DNA of 64,000 bases from Diploscapter coronatus (lineage: Eukaryota > Nematoda > Chromadorea > Rhabditida > Rhabditidae): positions 41,493,249-41,557,248 of the forward strand of contig OZ038423.1 of NCBI GenBank assembly GCA_964036155.1, given 5' to 3'. The notes under the pieces were generated by a model. That model worked only from the letters and a program-made list of their open reading frames with translations, was not told the DNA's origin and ran no database searches. A program made the position numbers and the translations under genes. Shown here piece after piece: positions 48,881 through 62,421 of this stretch (the first letter of the stretch is position 1; the number at the start of each line of letters is the position of its first letter).

Positions 48881-50152
48881 TTCTGAATTTTTTTAAAGAT
48901 AAGATCATAAAATTTGAAAGAGTCTTGAGGCCTCAAATACGCGAAAACTCAGATAGCAATATAAGTAGTCAGTGAGAATATTGATGAATCATGAATTATG
49001 AAATCAAATTATCGATTTGAAATTTAAGCATTTGAAATAGATTTTGGAATATTAAAATGTGCAAACGACCTAAGCATTTAAGCAGAATTTTTGAGTTTAT
49101 ATTGTATAATTTGAGATCAATGAAAAGGGTCAATAAAATGAAACTAGAAAAAACCTTAAAGATAAATGACTATTACTTTCGACTTTACACAAACGTGGTC
49201 TTCAAAGATGATTCGTTTGAGATTATCAGAATGAGTTCAAGTGATAGAAATGTCGATTTAGTTTGAGGATTACAGGGTACGGACAAATTATGGAGGCACT
49301 TATCATTTGCTGCCAAATGCGTATAATCTGGCACCAACTATCGCAGATAATTTTTATAGAATTTTTGGAGCCTACAGATCATAAACTCATAAGAAAATTT
49401 TTATAATTGCGAAATGTGAATTTTTTAGGGACCATGACACATGATTGTTAACGGCCCATAAGACACTATATAACTGAGCGAAAAAAATCAATATGGACGT
49501 ATAGTAAGCAAAATAATTCTTTTTTCATCCCTAAGACAGCTTGATTCACCAAGCATAAAATACTATTTTTCAAAAATTTTTCTGTTTATAAAAATATTTT
49601 CTAAAGAAATTTTTAGCGTAATTATGTCACAACAAGTCTGGCTTCAAAATATTAAATCAATTCTGCGTGCAGCTATTTAGATATCAATGGTTTCTGAAAT
49701 GCTCTACACAGCTGCACCATTTCTGTTACTCCATCTATCATCCGATGTCCGAGATCGAGTCTTCGGATGCATTCTGTCGAGCAAAAAATTAAGCAGCAAA
49801 CGGAAAATACTAACTTCAATTTACAAATCACCAATGATTCAAACTATCGTAACGATTACTTAGTCCGTCATTTATTAAAATTTAAGCCTCTTATAGATCT
49901 ATCAGAGTGAAAAAAACCAATGGTCTTGTGTAATTTTGTCACTGAAAAGTGATGTTCAAAACTAGAGATTGATACGAAACTTTCATTCTTCAAGACATGC
50001 GTGAAGTTTTATTTAAATTGTTTTTTCTACAATTTTAAAACAATAAAAGCAGCTGCATGATGATCATCAATGGTAATATCAAGACGTTGATGTTTTTATC
50101 CGAAAATTTCAGTGACTGAGTAGTATAGTCGAGTGACTGAGTAGTATAGTTG
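48881..50152. other. Intergenic DNA, 1.3 kb
   Basis: AT-rich, holding the promoter of the minus-strand FAR-like gene. Two weak frames (49057-49266 and 49687-49863) are not called. Two direct copies of a 20 bp GAGTGACTGAGTAGTATAGT unit lie at about 50110-50150, just before the foldback element. Confidence 0.45.
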
Positions 50153-50153
50153 A

Positions 50154-50644
50154 TCCTGAGTAAGTGGATATTGCATACATTTTGCAACTTCGCTTGTTCA
50201 GGCTCCGCCCACTTTTTCCTGCCCGCCAAATTGTGTTATTCCCCTATTTTCAAACGTTTTTTTTTCGACATTTTCGCGAAAATTTTTTATAATTATATCC
50301 TAATTATCTCTAATTGGCCAATTATCTGGTTAATTCGGTGCAATATTCAATTGGTTAGAGATAATAAACTAATTACTTTTCGTTTTCAAACTTGAAAAAT
50401 TAAAAACATTATTTCTGACGATAAAGTGCCTCAAAACGACGAAAAATCGATGAAGCATCGCTCTACAGAGTTAATTGGCCAATTAGAGAGATAATTAGGA
50501 TATAATTATAAAGATTTTTCGCGAAAATGTCGAAAAAAAAACGTTTGAAAATAGGGGAATAACACAATTTGGCGGGCAGGAAAAAGTGGGCGGAGCCTGA
50601 GCAAGCAAAGTTGCAAAATGTATGCAATATCCACTTACTCAGGA
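50154..50644. repeat. Second foldback element, about 172 bp terminal inverted repeats
   Basis: Arms 50154-50324 and 50472-50644 are inverted copies with only a handful of differences. The outer end reads TCCTGAGTAAGTGG on both sides. The spacer is about 147 bp and has no coding frame. An 8 bp direct repeat, TATAGTTG, occurs at 50145-50152 and 50650-50657 and could be a target-site duplication, which would point to a hAT-like source. It shares no sequence with the foldback element at 1.3-2.4 kb. A transcript across it would form a long hairpin. Confidence 0.85.
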
Positions 50645-50717
50645 CCGAATATAGTTGGTTTGCCTAAATTACGAATAATTTTCGAGATGATAAGTTCAGT
50701 AATTTTGCCACTAAAAA

Positions 50718-53304
50718 TCATTTACAAAACCTACCAAATTCAAATTGAAAATAGAAATCCGAGTTGTGATTAGGACTCTCGATGTAATCGATCTCCATGG
50801 AGTAGCCGGAGGCATTCACGAGCAGTTCAATGTCACTTTTGCTCGAGTTTAGGCTGGACTGACTGATGAAAGGTGCCTTCAAAATTTCAACTACCTGATT
50901 TGCTGCTTCATAAATATGTTGTTATGAATATCGACGTCATTGATGGTGACGATAAGCGACCCCCCTTTGGAGGAATTATCAAAATTGACTCGCGTATTAG
51001 ATACTAGGAAATTGAATCTTGATTTGTCTGAATTTGTAAAAAAAAAATTCATTTTTTATCATTTCAAAGTCTACTTCCGTCTTCGAATGTGATCGATCGG
51101 TTTCTCCCAGAAGTTATGTATGAATTTTGCGATGCTAGAAAACCTTTTCGTCCGATAATAGGCTTGGTAAATAGTGCTAAATTTCAAATGAATTTCTTTG
51201 GTTTTTACTTGCTTTCAACCATTAGTGTCCTTTCCATATTCAAAGTCAACGGTAACAGTTGAGTTTTCAGCAAGGTACGTATTCAGAACTCCGTCAAGTC
51301 GGATCGGCCAATAACTTTTGATATCCATATCTCTGAAATATTTTTTTTATAAACTTAAAACTCAAATTTTTCTTTACTGTCTATAAATGTACAAACTGTT
51401 GTTCATTTGTTTAAGAGGAGGGCCATCGAGAATTTTGAAGGAAGCAGCACCAGAAATCTCAAATCAACATGATAAACATTGCCTCTGAAAACATTATTTA
51501 TCGAATAAACCTCAGTAAATGAAAAGTCGCCGACAAATTCAGTGTCTCCATTTGGTCGATAAAGCGTTATAGCTCCAGGACCGTTTCTCGTAGATGTTAT
51601 TTGAGTGATCCACGAGCCCTGATCTGATCCCCACCACAGGAAGAAGTGTGTTGAGATATTGCCAAAGTCTAAAAATGAGGAGATTATTTGAATTGAAAAA
51701 GATTGTAGTTGAAGAGAATAAAACACCCTCATTTTTCCACAAACGGATACTTTTTCTAGCTTCTCAGTCATTATAGTGAAATAATAAACATTCTTTCAGA
51801 AATCAGTTCAACGAATGCTTAGGTGAAATACCAATTTGATTTCAGCTTAGATTATCAAATTTGATTTTTTCATTACAGTCCATCTCTAATCAATTATCTA
51901 ACTAAACTAACTTTCTCTAAGATTGATCAGCAGAACAGTCGGAGAGCTATTGTCTAAATTGACGAGTGTCACAGTTTGAGTGAATGAAACGAAAGGAAAT
52001 AGTCGAAGCTGGGCGTAGAAGAATAAGCTGCAAATTCAGTTCCAGCAAAAGTTTCCTACAAAATATCAACCTTCCTAGTGGACGACCAAGTATCGAATCA
52101 CCGTCGTAAACCATGTAAGAAGCCAGAGGAAGCATATCAGAAGCAGTTGATGCGGCGCTTATAGTAAACTAAAATCAATTAGAAAGTAAATATTGCTTCC
52201 TAAAGAAGAACCATAATTTGGGTGAAGAATATCTTATTTTTCAATTATAAATTTCAAACACTACATATTTATCAGCTTCAGTGCGATTAATAGTGATCGG
52301 TTGATTGTATGAATCATTTTCGCGGAGCAGAAATGGCTTCGTGTTGGAATCGATTTGATACGGCTTTGGTGCAGTAATTGGCACTAAACTTGGCAAATCA
52401 AGGAAAAATAATGTAGGAAACCAACATTTATAGTAATTTACGGAAATACTGATTGTAGAATTGTAAGATGACCCAGGAAGACACTGCAAAGATAGACTAT
52501 TTACGCCTGCGGGTAAATAATATTTTTGTGATCTGTTATTCAGCAGTTCCCATCTGAAAAGTACATTAAAAAGAAGATCAATTTTAACATTATTATTACT
52601 GGTAAGGTAAACCCGAACTATCAGTGATAGTGAAAGTATCGTAGTTATTGAATTTTCCAACTAGCGTAAGAGTGATATAGGAATCTGTTGGCACTGTTAT
52701 CTAAATGAAAAGAACATATTCGAGTTTGGAAGATCTGCTAACATCCCATTGACAAGTCCGATTATTGATAGGCTTGAATTGCTGAGGGTTTCCAGAATCA
52801 TCCGGCCAGGAATAGTTTTTAGCAACAGACGTGAGTTTTTGACAATCTAGAATTTGCATTAATGAAAACAGAAGAAGCAGTCATCTTGTTCTTGAGAAGA
52901 TTCCCCAATCCGTGCAAAATGTTCATTGTGCATTACACAACTTGTGATATGATCATCTTACCACACGACTTTTGGGTGATATTATTGTCATAGACAGTAG
53001 CAACAAGTCGCAGTAAAGAAGAAAATTTAAATACTTCCACTAATGCGTTAATTGTAAAATTAATGACTAAATTTCAAGGAAAAGAAAGAACGATGCGCAC
53101 TTTTGTCGTAGATATAGGATATCCGGTTGAAGGAGACAGATTTCTGTTTTTCTTTCGAAAATTTTTATAATTTCTATTTATTATCACAAGCAATATTTTT
53201 CGGTTACGGAATCTTCTCCATGACAAGAGAATATGCTTCATACCAAGGCAAGTAATGCTATAAATTACGGAATAAAATGCCAGAATTCGGCAAAAATTAT
53301 GCAT
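50718..53304 (-). CDS. Secreted CUB-like domain protein
   Basis: Nematode CUB-like proteins are secreted or surface proteins; several in C. elegans are induced by pathogens. Exons from high to low: 53304-53244, 53066-52962, 52846-52743, 52700-52600, 52553-52265, 52168-52071, 52027-51912, 51668-51511, 51457-51378, 51332-51220, 51143-51075, 51003-50936, 50894-50718; 512 residues, in phase throughout. Signal peptide about 1-20 (ILAFYSVIYSITCL). The first domain has QKSCDCQKL, RTCQWDITVPTDSYITLTL and NNYDTFTITDSSGLPY, with a later Cys (LSLQC). A linker follows, then two further beta-rich segments (FLASQNSYITSGRNRSITFEDG; KGGSLIVTIND). Many N-glycosylation sites are present. Exon 9 has a weak acceptor (TTTGAG) and intron 12 is only 41 bp, so these edges are less sure. 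The gene ends 74 bp from a foldback element. Confidence 0.78.
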
Positions 53305-55524
53305 TTAGAACGAATTAAGAAATAGAATTGGGCGAATTATTAACTTTCCAACAAAATAATTCCCAAAGTGTGAAATGAATAAATTTGCGTAGAATAACGA
53401 AAATTGGCCACAAATTTACACCCGCTGATAAGCGAGAAAGTCTACTGATGATGCCATATTTGCTTAACCATTAAACTTGACACGTAAACTTTTCCTCCAT
53501 CGAAAATTTAGATGCAAATTTTATTAGATAGTGGGAAAAAATCAATAAACGTTTGTAAATCTCAATTTTACATGAACTAATGATGATTGACTCTCAGAAT
53601 GAGATTCTCATGGACAAATAATCAGTAGATCGTCATAATTAATGCATTAACATTTTTGCTAAGTTTCACTTCGGCTTAGGACATTCAAACCAAAAAGTCG
53701 ATCGTAGTTTTCCCAACTAATTTCCCATTCTGATATTTTTAACTTTCTTCGATAGCAGACAAATGATATTTTTCGTCTGAACAAATCAGCTAAATTATAA
53801 TATCCAGAATTTTCACGAAATTGTGTTCGTGATGTTGGGTTTTCCGAATTTTAATCTAGACAGTAAGCTAGAACTCATCATGTCGAATGTCAATTCATTC
53901 TTATTCGTCGGCCATAAATTCTACTGGTCATTGGTCGACTGTTCTGTGCGTGTGCGTGTTTTGTGCATTGCTTTGGTCAATCGATTGCTGCTCTTCCTTT
54001 TTGATCTAACTATCCCCAAAATGAGTGCATTCTTTTCGAAAGAAGTAACCTGCCGAGTTTCGTCGCAGACCGCGACGCGACCTCCCCGCATCTGCAGTGA
54101 AAACTGCAAATTTGCTGGCCGCTAGCCATAAGCATGCTCCCTCTCCCCTCTCTTTGTCAGCTGATTTTCCTGCGCAAAACGGCAAAATATCTCGCAAAAC
54201 GACGAGAGGACGATAGACTGCGGGTGAATGAGAGGAGGAGGAACGAGAAAGAAGTAGAAAGAGCGGGAAAAACGAGGGCCTCACATCAACAACGAGAGGG
54301 ACTGGGGCAAGTGGGGAGGGCGCAGAGAAAGAGAAGCACAGGACATGCGCTGGAGGCTGCGTTTTTGCAGAACGCTCGCCGCCTCTTTCCTTCCCTTCTC
54401 TGTCTGTGTCTTTGCCAGCCTGCTGCAGTTGTTTTCCGTTTCGTTTCTGTTTTCAAACACCGTCATTTCGAATTCCCCTCCCCCTTTTTGTCCCTTCATT
54501 TCGCGTATTCTCCGAATTATCACATTTGCTGCCCTCTAATCATGAACTCCATGTTACATTTTGTCCAATTTGTTTTTTTTTACCTTTATCTAATTATGTT
54601 TCAATTTTTACTAAATTTGCTGTCCAATCAAATTATCATTGCATTTTTATTCGACAGTTTTGCATCTATCTATGAATAATTGAAAGCTCTACAATTCTTC
54701 ATAATTCCTAATCCTTAATCTCGTGCAACTTCTAGTCATATGGGAATGAAAACAACAAAAGCTGAACAAATCCTCGGTTTTGGGTATTTCAGTGGATATC
54801 TTGCAAAGCTTGGGATTATGAATTAGAAAAAATGGACAGCGAGTGACTGAGCGACATCTAGGAAGTAAGATAACCGGATTTTCTCTACAAATGAATGAAG
54901 GGATGCTTTCTTGTTAGAAGAATCCTTGTAGGCTGCAGGTTTTGCGGGTTCACGGCAATTTTCATGCATTTGCTTCTCGCCACTTTTTGTTTTTCACTTC
55001 ATTCCATTCCTCATTCTCTCGTTTTGACAAACAATCTATTCTCTTTGCTTCTCTCACTGTCAATCTCTCATCTATTTTCCACCCTGCAAATTCGACCAGC
55101 AATCGACCGAATTTTCGAACCCGCCCCCTTAGCCTTTCTCTTCCCTTCCCTTGCCCTGCTTCGTTTTATCTTGTCTCTCGGTTTCTCCCTGGCGCACCTC
55201 GCTCATCTCACATTTTATGGTTTTTCGAACATTTTTTCTGACGTAGCAGTTTTATCATGTTCACAATTCGATCGTTCAAGCAAATCAATTAGTTTTCGGC
55301 TTTGAACCCTTGAAATCTATTCGATCAATTTGCATTCTTCGGAGTTTGAAGATTTTCGAAATTTTTCAGAGTTGAAAATCAATACATATGCCCCCGCTTC
55401 GAATATCATGATTGTATTTCGTTCAATCAAACAGTCAAGCCGCAACAAACCCCTTCAATTTTCAGACGATTTTCTATTGATATTGATTGATCTACCGATA
55501 ATTCTGCAACCACGTGTTCCCTAG
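53305..55524. other. Region between CUB-like gene and unkempt
   Basis: It must hold the promoter, and probably the first exon or exons, of the unkempt gene. I could not identify the start exon. From about 54130 to 55250 the plus strand is first GA-rich and then CT-rich, giving long but unconvincing frames (181 codons at 54134-54679). Confidence 0.45.
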
Positions 55525-58500
55525 CCATATTGACGTCGTCAGGGGATTCGTCTTCGGGTGGACTGGCCGGCGGTGGCCCTTTAGGGTTCGATCCAGGCCT
55601 CCATCAGACGGCCCCCATGTCTCCCATAATGCCGCCCACCTCCCTGGCCATGCAGCACTCGCCCACAGGCACGAATGGGTCCAACCACAGCGGCAGTCAG
55701 GAGATCGGGGCTGCTGCCGTTTCTCCTGGACGAAGGTCATCCGAGGCCTCTTCCATCCAAAGACCGACTGCTCTTGGACCTGTTGAGGAGAAGCAACATC
55801 ACTTACAGTAAGTATTTCATTGTGTTTATCTATTCAATGCAATGTATGTAGCAATTTGTTTTCTCTGTTAGGTCTGTCATACCCAAAATCTCCTCGAATT
55901 TCTCAGCTTTCGTCATAAATATTGCAAAGCATATTAGTGGGGCCTGTTCCAGACTGCATTAGACTGAAATTCTCTCTTTTTGTTCCAAAGTAAGTCCATT
56001 TATTCGGTTGTTTACAAGTTTGGCTGCCGAAATTGGGAATCGCTGAGTGAAGAGAGACAAAGGCAAAAGGCGAGTTGCTTAGTCAGGAAAACGTTTGATA
56101 AGACGATTTCTGCAGAGACCTGAAATGTTGGAGGGCCATGCAAAACGGGCATAAAATGCTAGATCGGAAGAAAAATGAAAGCGCGGCGTTTTCGTAAACA
56201 TCCGATTTTTGGATGAAAACAAATAAAACTAGGTTAATATATTTCAGAACGAAAATGATTCACGCGTTCTAAAGTGTATGATAGTCAAATAAATTCTAAT
56301 CTGACTAATCTTAGAATATCTGCAACAACGTTAAAAATAGAAATCAAACTTTAAATTTTGAAGCATCTGTTCTTTTTGCATTGTCACAATTGCAGTTTTT
56401 GGTGTGTAAGATAAATTCGAGGGTAAACAGATGAATCAGGAGATTTTGAGAACATTTTGATATATTCTATTAATTAATGGTTCGAAAACTATCATACGAG
56501 AATTAAACTAAATTTAGGCTATAATTACGTTGATAATATTCTTCTCTGCATTATTTTCGAGTGAAAATGCTAATATTAAACTGTGGCAGAGATATCGTTT
56601 GTTTATAAAACATTGCGGGTTGTTGCTACAAAACTCATAGAATTTTTAAATTCTGATCATTGAATTCGTCATTTTGTCTAAAATGAATCGATATTTTGCA
56701 TCATCATCGCATAGATTTGCTATGTTTTGCGCTGTTCCACTTTTGCTTGCCTTACTTACATTCACAAGTCTGTCCGGTTCTTTCTCTCTTTCTTGCCTTT
56801 ATTTCTCTAATTCAGCTACAAACCAATCTCTAATCTCTCATAATGTGCTTCTTCTATTTTTATCGTGTTTTTCACTTCTTCATCTTTCTCTCTCTCTGCG
56901 TCTCTTTCGTTTTCTCGCGATTTTCCTACTCTTCTTCACTGGCGTCTGGACTTGTTTACGTCGAACATGAAAATTCCACTTGGATGCAGAATTCTCAATT
57001 CGTAACAAAGATGAAGGGACAGCTATTTGCTGAATTTTTGTGCTGATTTGAATCCTTCGTGAATTGCTTCATGTAATGCAGAAATGTGCCAATTACGTGA
57101 TGATGCACGTTTTGTCGAGAAGTTGTGCTGCAAATGAGACGAATATCATTGGGGGAAATGGGAAGAATGCAAGCGCAATGAGCGAAGCAATTAATCATGT
57201 AATCATAATCATACACTCAAACAGTCATCAAATAGTCATGCGTCCGTTCATGACGTCAGTCAATGCTCGGCTTTTCATTTGTGGGAAAATGAAAACTTTT
57301 CAAGTGATTTATTTATGCAAAATCAAGGAGCTACAAAAAATATTCGTCATTTTTTTACTTTACAAATTTCGAAAGGAAACGCACAATTGTTACAATAGAA
57401 TTGGATAAGATTTGCAAGAATTTTTGATATTCTCTTGATGGAGATTTTGATTGGTAATTGAGAAAATTAGTAGAGAAATGTGCATATTAATCTAATTAGC
57501 TCATTTAATTTATCCTAGATACTCGTTCTCAAATAAAAAGCCAATTTATTATTATTGTTATTCGAGCATAACTAAATTAATTTACGAACATGCGATTTGG
57601 ATGTTTTCGTTTATTTATGACGAGACAGAACTTATGTTTTGAAGTTGAGATTGCTTCAGAACGTAAGAATAGCAATATTTATTTCAAATTTTATGTGAAG
57701 ACCAAATGCATCGTGTCCATCCACAATTTTAGCTTCTGATTTTGACATGATAAGATTCTAAATCGATAATAATCAGCGATTTTTAAATTTTACTTATTGT
57801 CTCTGGATTTGTGATTGCAGGCAGTTCTCTTTGCCCTGCTTCTCTAATCTCTTTCCTGGGGGACAGGCAAGCAGCCGGCAGAAAAAAGGCCATATAAAAA
57901 CTGAACGGGGCTCTGAAAAAGCAGAGAAAGAAAAATAGAGGCGAAATAGAGGGAGACCTTCACTCTCTTGCCTCTATGCCTTCCAATGTCATGTGGTCTG
58001 TTGAGAGAAGAAAAAAAGACAACAGATAAATAGCAGAGCGAAGAGAGCACAGAGAGTTATGTCTTCTATCTCTGTCTATCTGTCTGTCTGTCTGCCTTCG
58101 CTTTACTCTCTCCGTGAAATATTTCACTGGCTTTCTTTCTCTAAATCACAAACAACATAAAACTCCACCAAAACGAGCGGATTTTGACGCTCAAGCACGA
58201 AAAGGTCAAAACGCCCGTGAAAGGAAGGCAGAAATGACGGAAATAGCAGCAGAATGAGAATTCACAAGAAAATCGACACTAATTGCTTAGAAATCGAATA
58301 ATGATGTGGCTATTTTCAGCTATCTGAACGAATTCCGAGTAGAAGCGTGTCCTCTGTTCAAGCAGCACCAGTGCCAACAACACCGACCATTCACTTGCTT
58401 CAATTGGCATTTTGCGAATCAAAGGAGACGAAGGTAAGAAGAATTTGTTATGTTTGGCGAAATTTCGTTTTCAAGAATAACATCGTTTTTGTCTGATATC

Positions 58501-61500
58501 AAAGTGATTGACAATGACTATCCTGAAATTCCAAACTATGCACCTGAAATTTCTGCCAAAACAATTCTTTTTTGCAAACTATTTTCAATCCTGCAAATGA
58601 GTATTAGATTGTCCTTCTCCGTTTCTCTCCTTCACTTTTTCGTCACAGACTCTCCTCTCTGTTTTTATAGACCTCGTGCTTATTGCGCTCGCCACACGAA
58701 AACTCCTCTGCGTCTCTGCCCTCAGATCGCATTTTTTCTCTAATATCTCCAATTCTCGCGCGATATTTCGTGTTTTTTTCAAATTTGCAATGTTTTTCTT
58801 GCAAAATCGTTCTGGCAACCTGCACCCTCCTGATTGGCCGTGTTATTTCTGCACTCTGCCTGATGGACCTAAAGGGATCAAAGATTAGTCAACAAGTCTC
58901 TTTTTTTCTCTCCCATTCTTCTTTTCTGTTTTCAGTCGAAAAAAATAAGAGGGTCTGTGTGAAGTAAACAGATAGTGCAGAATGGCAGTCAGGCAGAGAA
59001 GGCAGTCGATCGGGGAGATGAAATCGAACCAGACGAATAAAAAAGCAAAACTGCAAATGGACTAAAATTGCATGCGACAATTTTCATGATAGTTTATCAG
59101 CACTGAACATGATAGCGGAAATATCAATGAGCGATAACACATGCCGATTGATACATTTCGGAAGTGGAATTACTTGATGAGTGAGATCGGAGATGACGAT
59201 TTTAACCTGCGCAAATTTGCATATAACACCACAACAAATGGGATAAAGAAGATCACGACGTGTCGTCAGATCAGATAAAAATATAGTTGTGCAGTTGATT
59301 TTTGGTTATTTATGCGATTTTTAGAAAGTTCTTTTTTGTTAATTTTAATTTTCATTGAGATAATCAGCCATTAGCAGCAATAAGAACGGTTTTCAGACCG
59401 ATCCGAAAACCCGATGGGTCATTTAACTATTCGCCCGATATTTATTGCGACAAATATGACGAAAACACTGGCATTTGCCCCGACGGCGACGAATGCATCT
59501 ATTTACACCGTGTATCTGGAGACGTCGAGAGGAAATATCACTTGAGATACTACAAAACTGCACAGTGCGTTCATGCAACTGATGCGAGAGGACAGTGCGT
59601 GAAGGTAAGGAAATAGCCTCAGAGATCATCTAGGAAAACTAACTCAGTGCCGACAGAATTTAATGAATATAAAATACTAAAATAAGTGGATAGAAGAATC
59701 TTTTCATGAGCTTTCTTTCCTCTGCACTATTTCAAATTCACATCTGTCTTCATATAATTTGAAGCCTCAAAAACAATTTCAGAATGGAGCCCATTGTGCA
59801 TTCGCTCATAGTTCAACTGATCTGAGACAGCCCCAATTTGATAGTCATGAAACAGGCTTCTCGGCGAGCGTTGAAGGAGAAGGACGAGATCGAACGAGTT
59901 TCGTCGTCGAAGATCCTCTTTGGCACAGTAAGCAGATCATTCGGTTTACTGAAAAAATCTAAATTCATCTCAGGCCAAGATCATGTATTGTCCTGCTACA
60001 AGACAGAGCAGTGCCGCAAACCAGCTCGTCTCTGCCGTCAAGGATATGCCTGTCCATTCTATCATAACAGCAAAGACAGAAGACGCCCACCTGCAGTATA
60101 CAAATACAGGTAAATAGCTAAAGAATTGGAAAAGTGCATAACACATGAAGTGAATTATTTATATTTTACATGAGTTAAATAAGAATGAAAATTGGTGGAC
60201 TATTATCATTCGAGGTTATCATGAAGTGTACAAAATTAAAAAGAACTATATCCATTAAACTAACACATGAATCATACAAAATACCATGCGCTGTTAGAAA
60301 ATTTTGTGCTTCACACGCAACTTTTTTTTTTCAAATTCTCATTGAAATATCTCCAGATCAACTCCTTGTCCGGCTGCTAAAACTGTTGATGAATGGTTAG
60401 ATCCAGAGTTATGCGAGGCTGGTGATTCGTGCCAGTACTGTCACACTAGAACAGAACAGCAGTTCCATCCTGAAATCTACAAGAGCACGAAATGCAATGA
60501 CATGCTAGAAGTAAGATCGTTTCATAAGGATTTCTCCAGAACAACATTTTATAGCACGGCTATTGTCCTCGAGCTGTGTTCTGCGCTTTCGCTCATCACG
60601 ATTCCGAGCTTCACATCCAAAGAACTCCATACGTCGGAAGCAGTCAGCCATCTCCAAAAGAGCAGTGCAGTCCAAATGGTATGAAGCAATTCCAGAATCT
60701 GCTATAATGTCCAGTTGATAGATTTAGGTGGAATCGGCATTGGACTAACAAATGGTAGCACAACTCCCAACTACAATGTGAGCATCAAACTCTGAAAATT
60801 AGTATCCATTGAATAGTTTCAGCGATCAAACATGCAACCGATTGCGCCAAAATCTCCATATGCCAGCACAGATTTGATATCATCATCATATCCAAAGGCG
60901 CCTGGTTTCGAAAGAGGACCACTTTCTGTGAGGATATTTTTTAACAGTCAACGATAACAATAGATATAAATTCAGCCAAATAGTCGTGGAATGGAACCAT
61001 TGAATCGACTGCGCACTCATTCGTTAAATATGGGACATTTAGATATGGCTAGAAGTAAGTTGAATTGAGATTGAAATCTGATCAAAGTTCTTCTTCAGGA
61101 CAAATGCTGACAAGTTTCGGAGGCGGTGATCTCGCATCTGGCTCCTCCCTTCCATCGCATTCCTCGTTATGTCGCTCCGACAGTGGATTCCACGCTCCGC
61201 CGCTCGGAGGCTTATCTGGCCAACCTGCGATGTCATCCATAACAGGTACATTTATTTAGGTCTCAAAATAGATGGAATCGGAAGAAGTGTGATAGAGAAA
61301 CTAATTATTGTAAATGCTAAAAAATGAGTCTCGAATTAAACTTCATCATTCATAAATTCAGGAACTCTGGAAGAGTTGAGTTTGGATCTGACTCCAATTG
61401 ACGAGCAGGCGCAGAATCAGCCTCGTCGATTGTCCGAGCTCCTGGGAGGAAGTGAGAGTATTTATAAGTTGTCAATGATCAATTGTAGAAATTACAGTTC

Positions 61501-62421
61501 TGTCCGTTGCCTCTCCGATGGGCGTGCAGCAGGGGAACGAGGGAGTCTATCCATCGTCTCCACTTGCCTCGTATCCGACAGAGTGCATCTTCAGTCCTCC
61601 AACGAACAATAGAGCGATGATATCCCCACAACAGGCTTTTGGAGGAATGGCTGGAGGATTCGAGCAGCAGGCAGGATTATTTTCTGAGCAAGAAAAAGCT
61701 AATTTTGATATTTCAGGATGAACTCAACGGCGAATTGGATGAGAACATGAAACTTAGAATTGAGCTTCGTAAACAAACAGAGAAATTGACGGTAGGATTT
61801 AAAAGCCATTGAAATATTGAAAACAACATTTAGGCCTGGCATCAAGAAGCTGAGCATTACAAAATGAAATTCGAACAAGCTGAGATGGAGAAGAATCGTG
61901 CATATTACGAGCGTGATCAGGTATGGAGGAAACAATCGGCATGGCGTATCTTATAAAAACCCAATCTTCAGGCAATTTCACAATTGGAAGCCATCAAACT
62001 GCATTTGGCTGCCCAGGTACAGGCACAGCAGGCACAACAGCAGATGAATCTGGCGAATCAACTGGTCAACCAAATGAGCCAAGAATATGCGAACGAACTG
62101 CGTCCTTCTGCATCGCTCTCCAACACACCTCCATTCAACATCTTCTCGGTGAGCATTTCAATGATAGGAATCGTTTGAAACTCTCACTCTAGGATTACGA
62201 CTCCTGGGTTTCAAGTTTTTCAAAATTCAGATTTCAAATAATCGATCAATATCAACTGATTTATTTCAAAATAAACTGAAATTCAGGACAACACTGACAC
62301 AGCAGCTTGTGCGCGATGTGGCAGAGACAAACTTCGTCAGGACAACAAAAATGGTTGTCCTCTTTGTTCGAACCAGCAGCAACAGCAACCACAGTCAAGC
62401 ACTACGGCTGCTTGCAATTGA
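55525..62421 (+). CDS. unk: Unkempt-family CCCH zinc-finger RNA-binding protein (5' end missing)
   Basis: Unkempt binds UAG-containing mRNAs through six CCCH fingers and represses translation. Exons: 55525-55807, 58320-58433, 59397-59604, 59783-59927, 59974-60109, 60357-60510, 60555-60678, 60728-60777, 60823-60927, 60976-61054, 61099-61245, 61362-61457, 61498-61670, 61717-61791, 61834-61920, 61972-62148, 62287-62421; about 762 residues. No ATG opens the first exon, so an upstream exon is missing. After a Gly/Ser/Pro-rich start come the fingers, e.g. CPLFKQHQC, CPDGDECIYLH, CVKNGAHCAFAH, CRQGYACPFYHNSKDRRR, CQYCHTRTEQQFHPEIYKS and CPRAVFCAFAH. A low-complexity region, a Lys/Glu/Gln coiled coil (exons 14-16) and a short C-terminal CARC..CPLC follow. 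The last replaces the fuller RING of fly and human proteins. The intron at 61671 starts with GC. Confidence 0.92.

Noticed and set aside
49687..49863. 58-codon frame resembling the end of a seven-transmembrane receptor (APFLLLHLSSDVRDRV)
   Set aside because: No upstream exons with membrane segments were found and the resemblance is too short; at best a remnant.
54134..54679. 181-codon open frame on the plus strand
   Set aside because: It spans a GA-rich then CT-rich tract, is low-complexity in composition, has no domain or splice partners, and its opposite strand is equally open. It is most likely a composition artefact.
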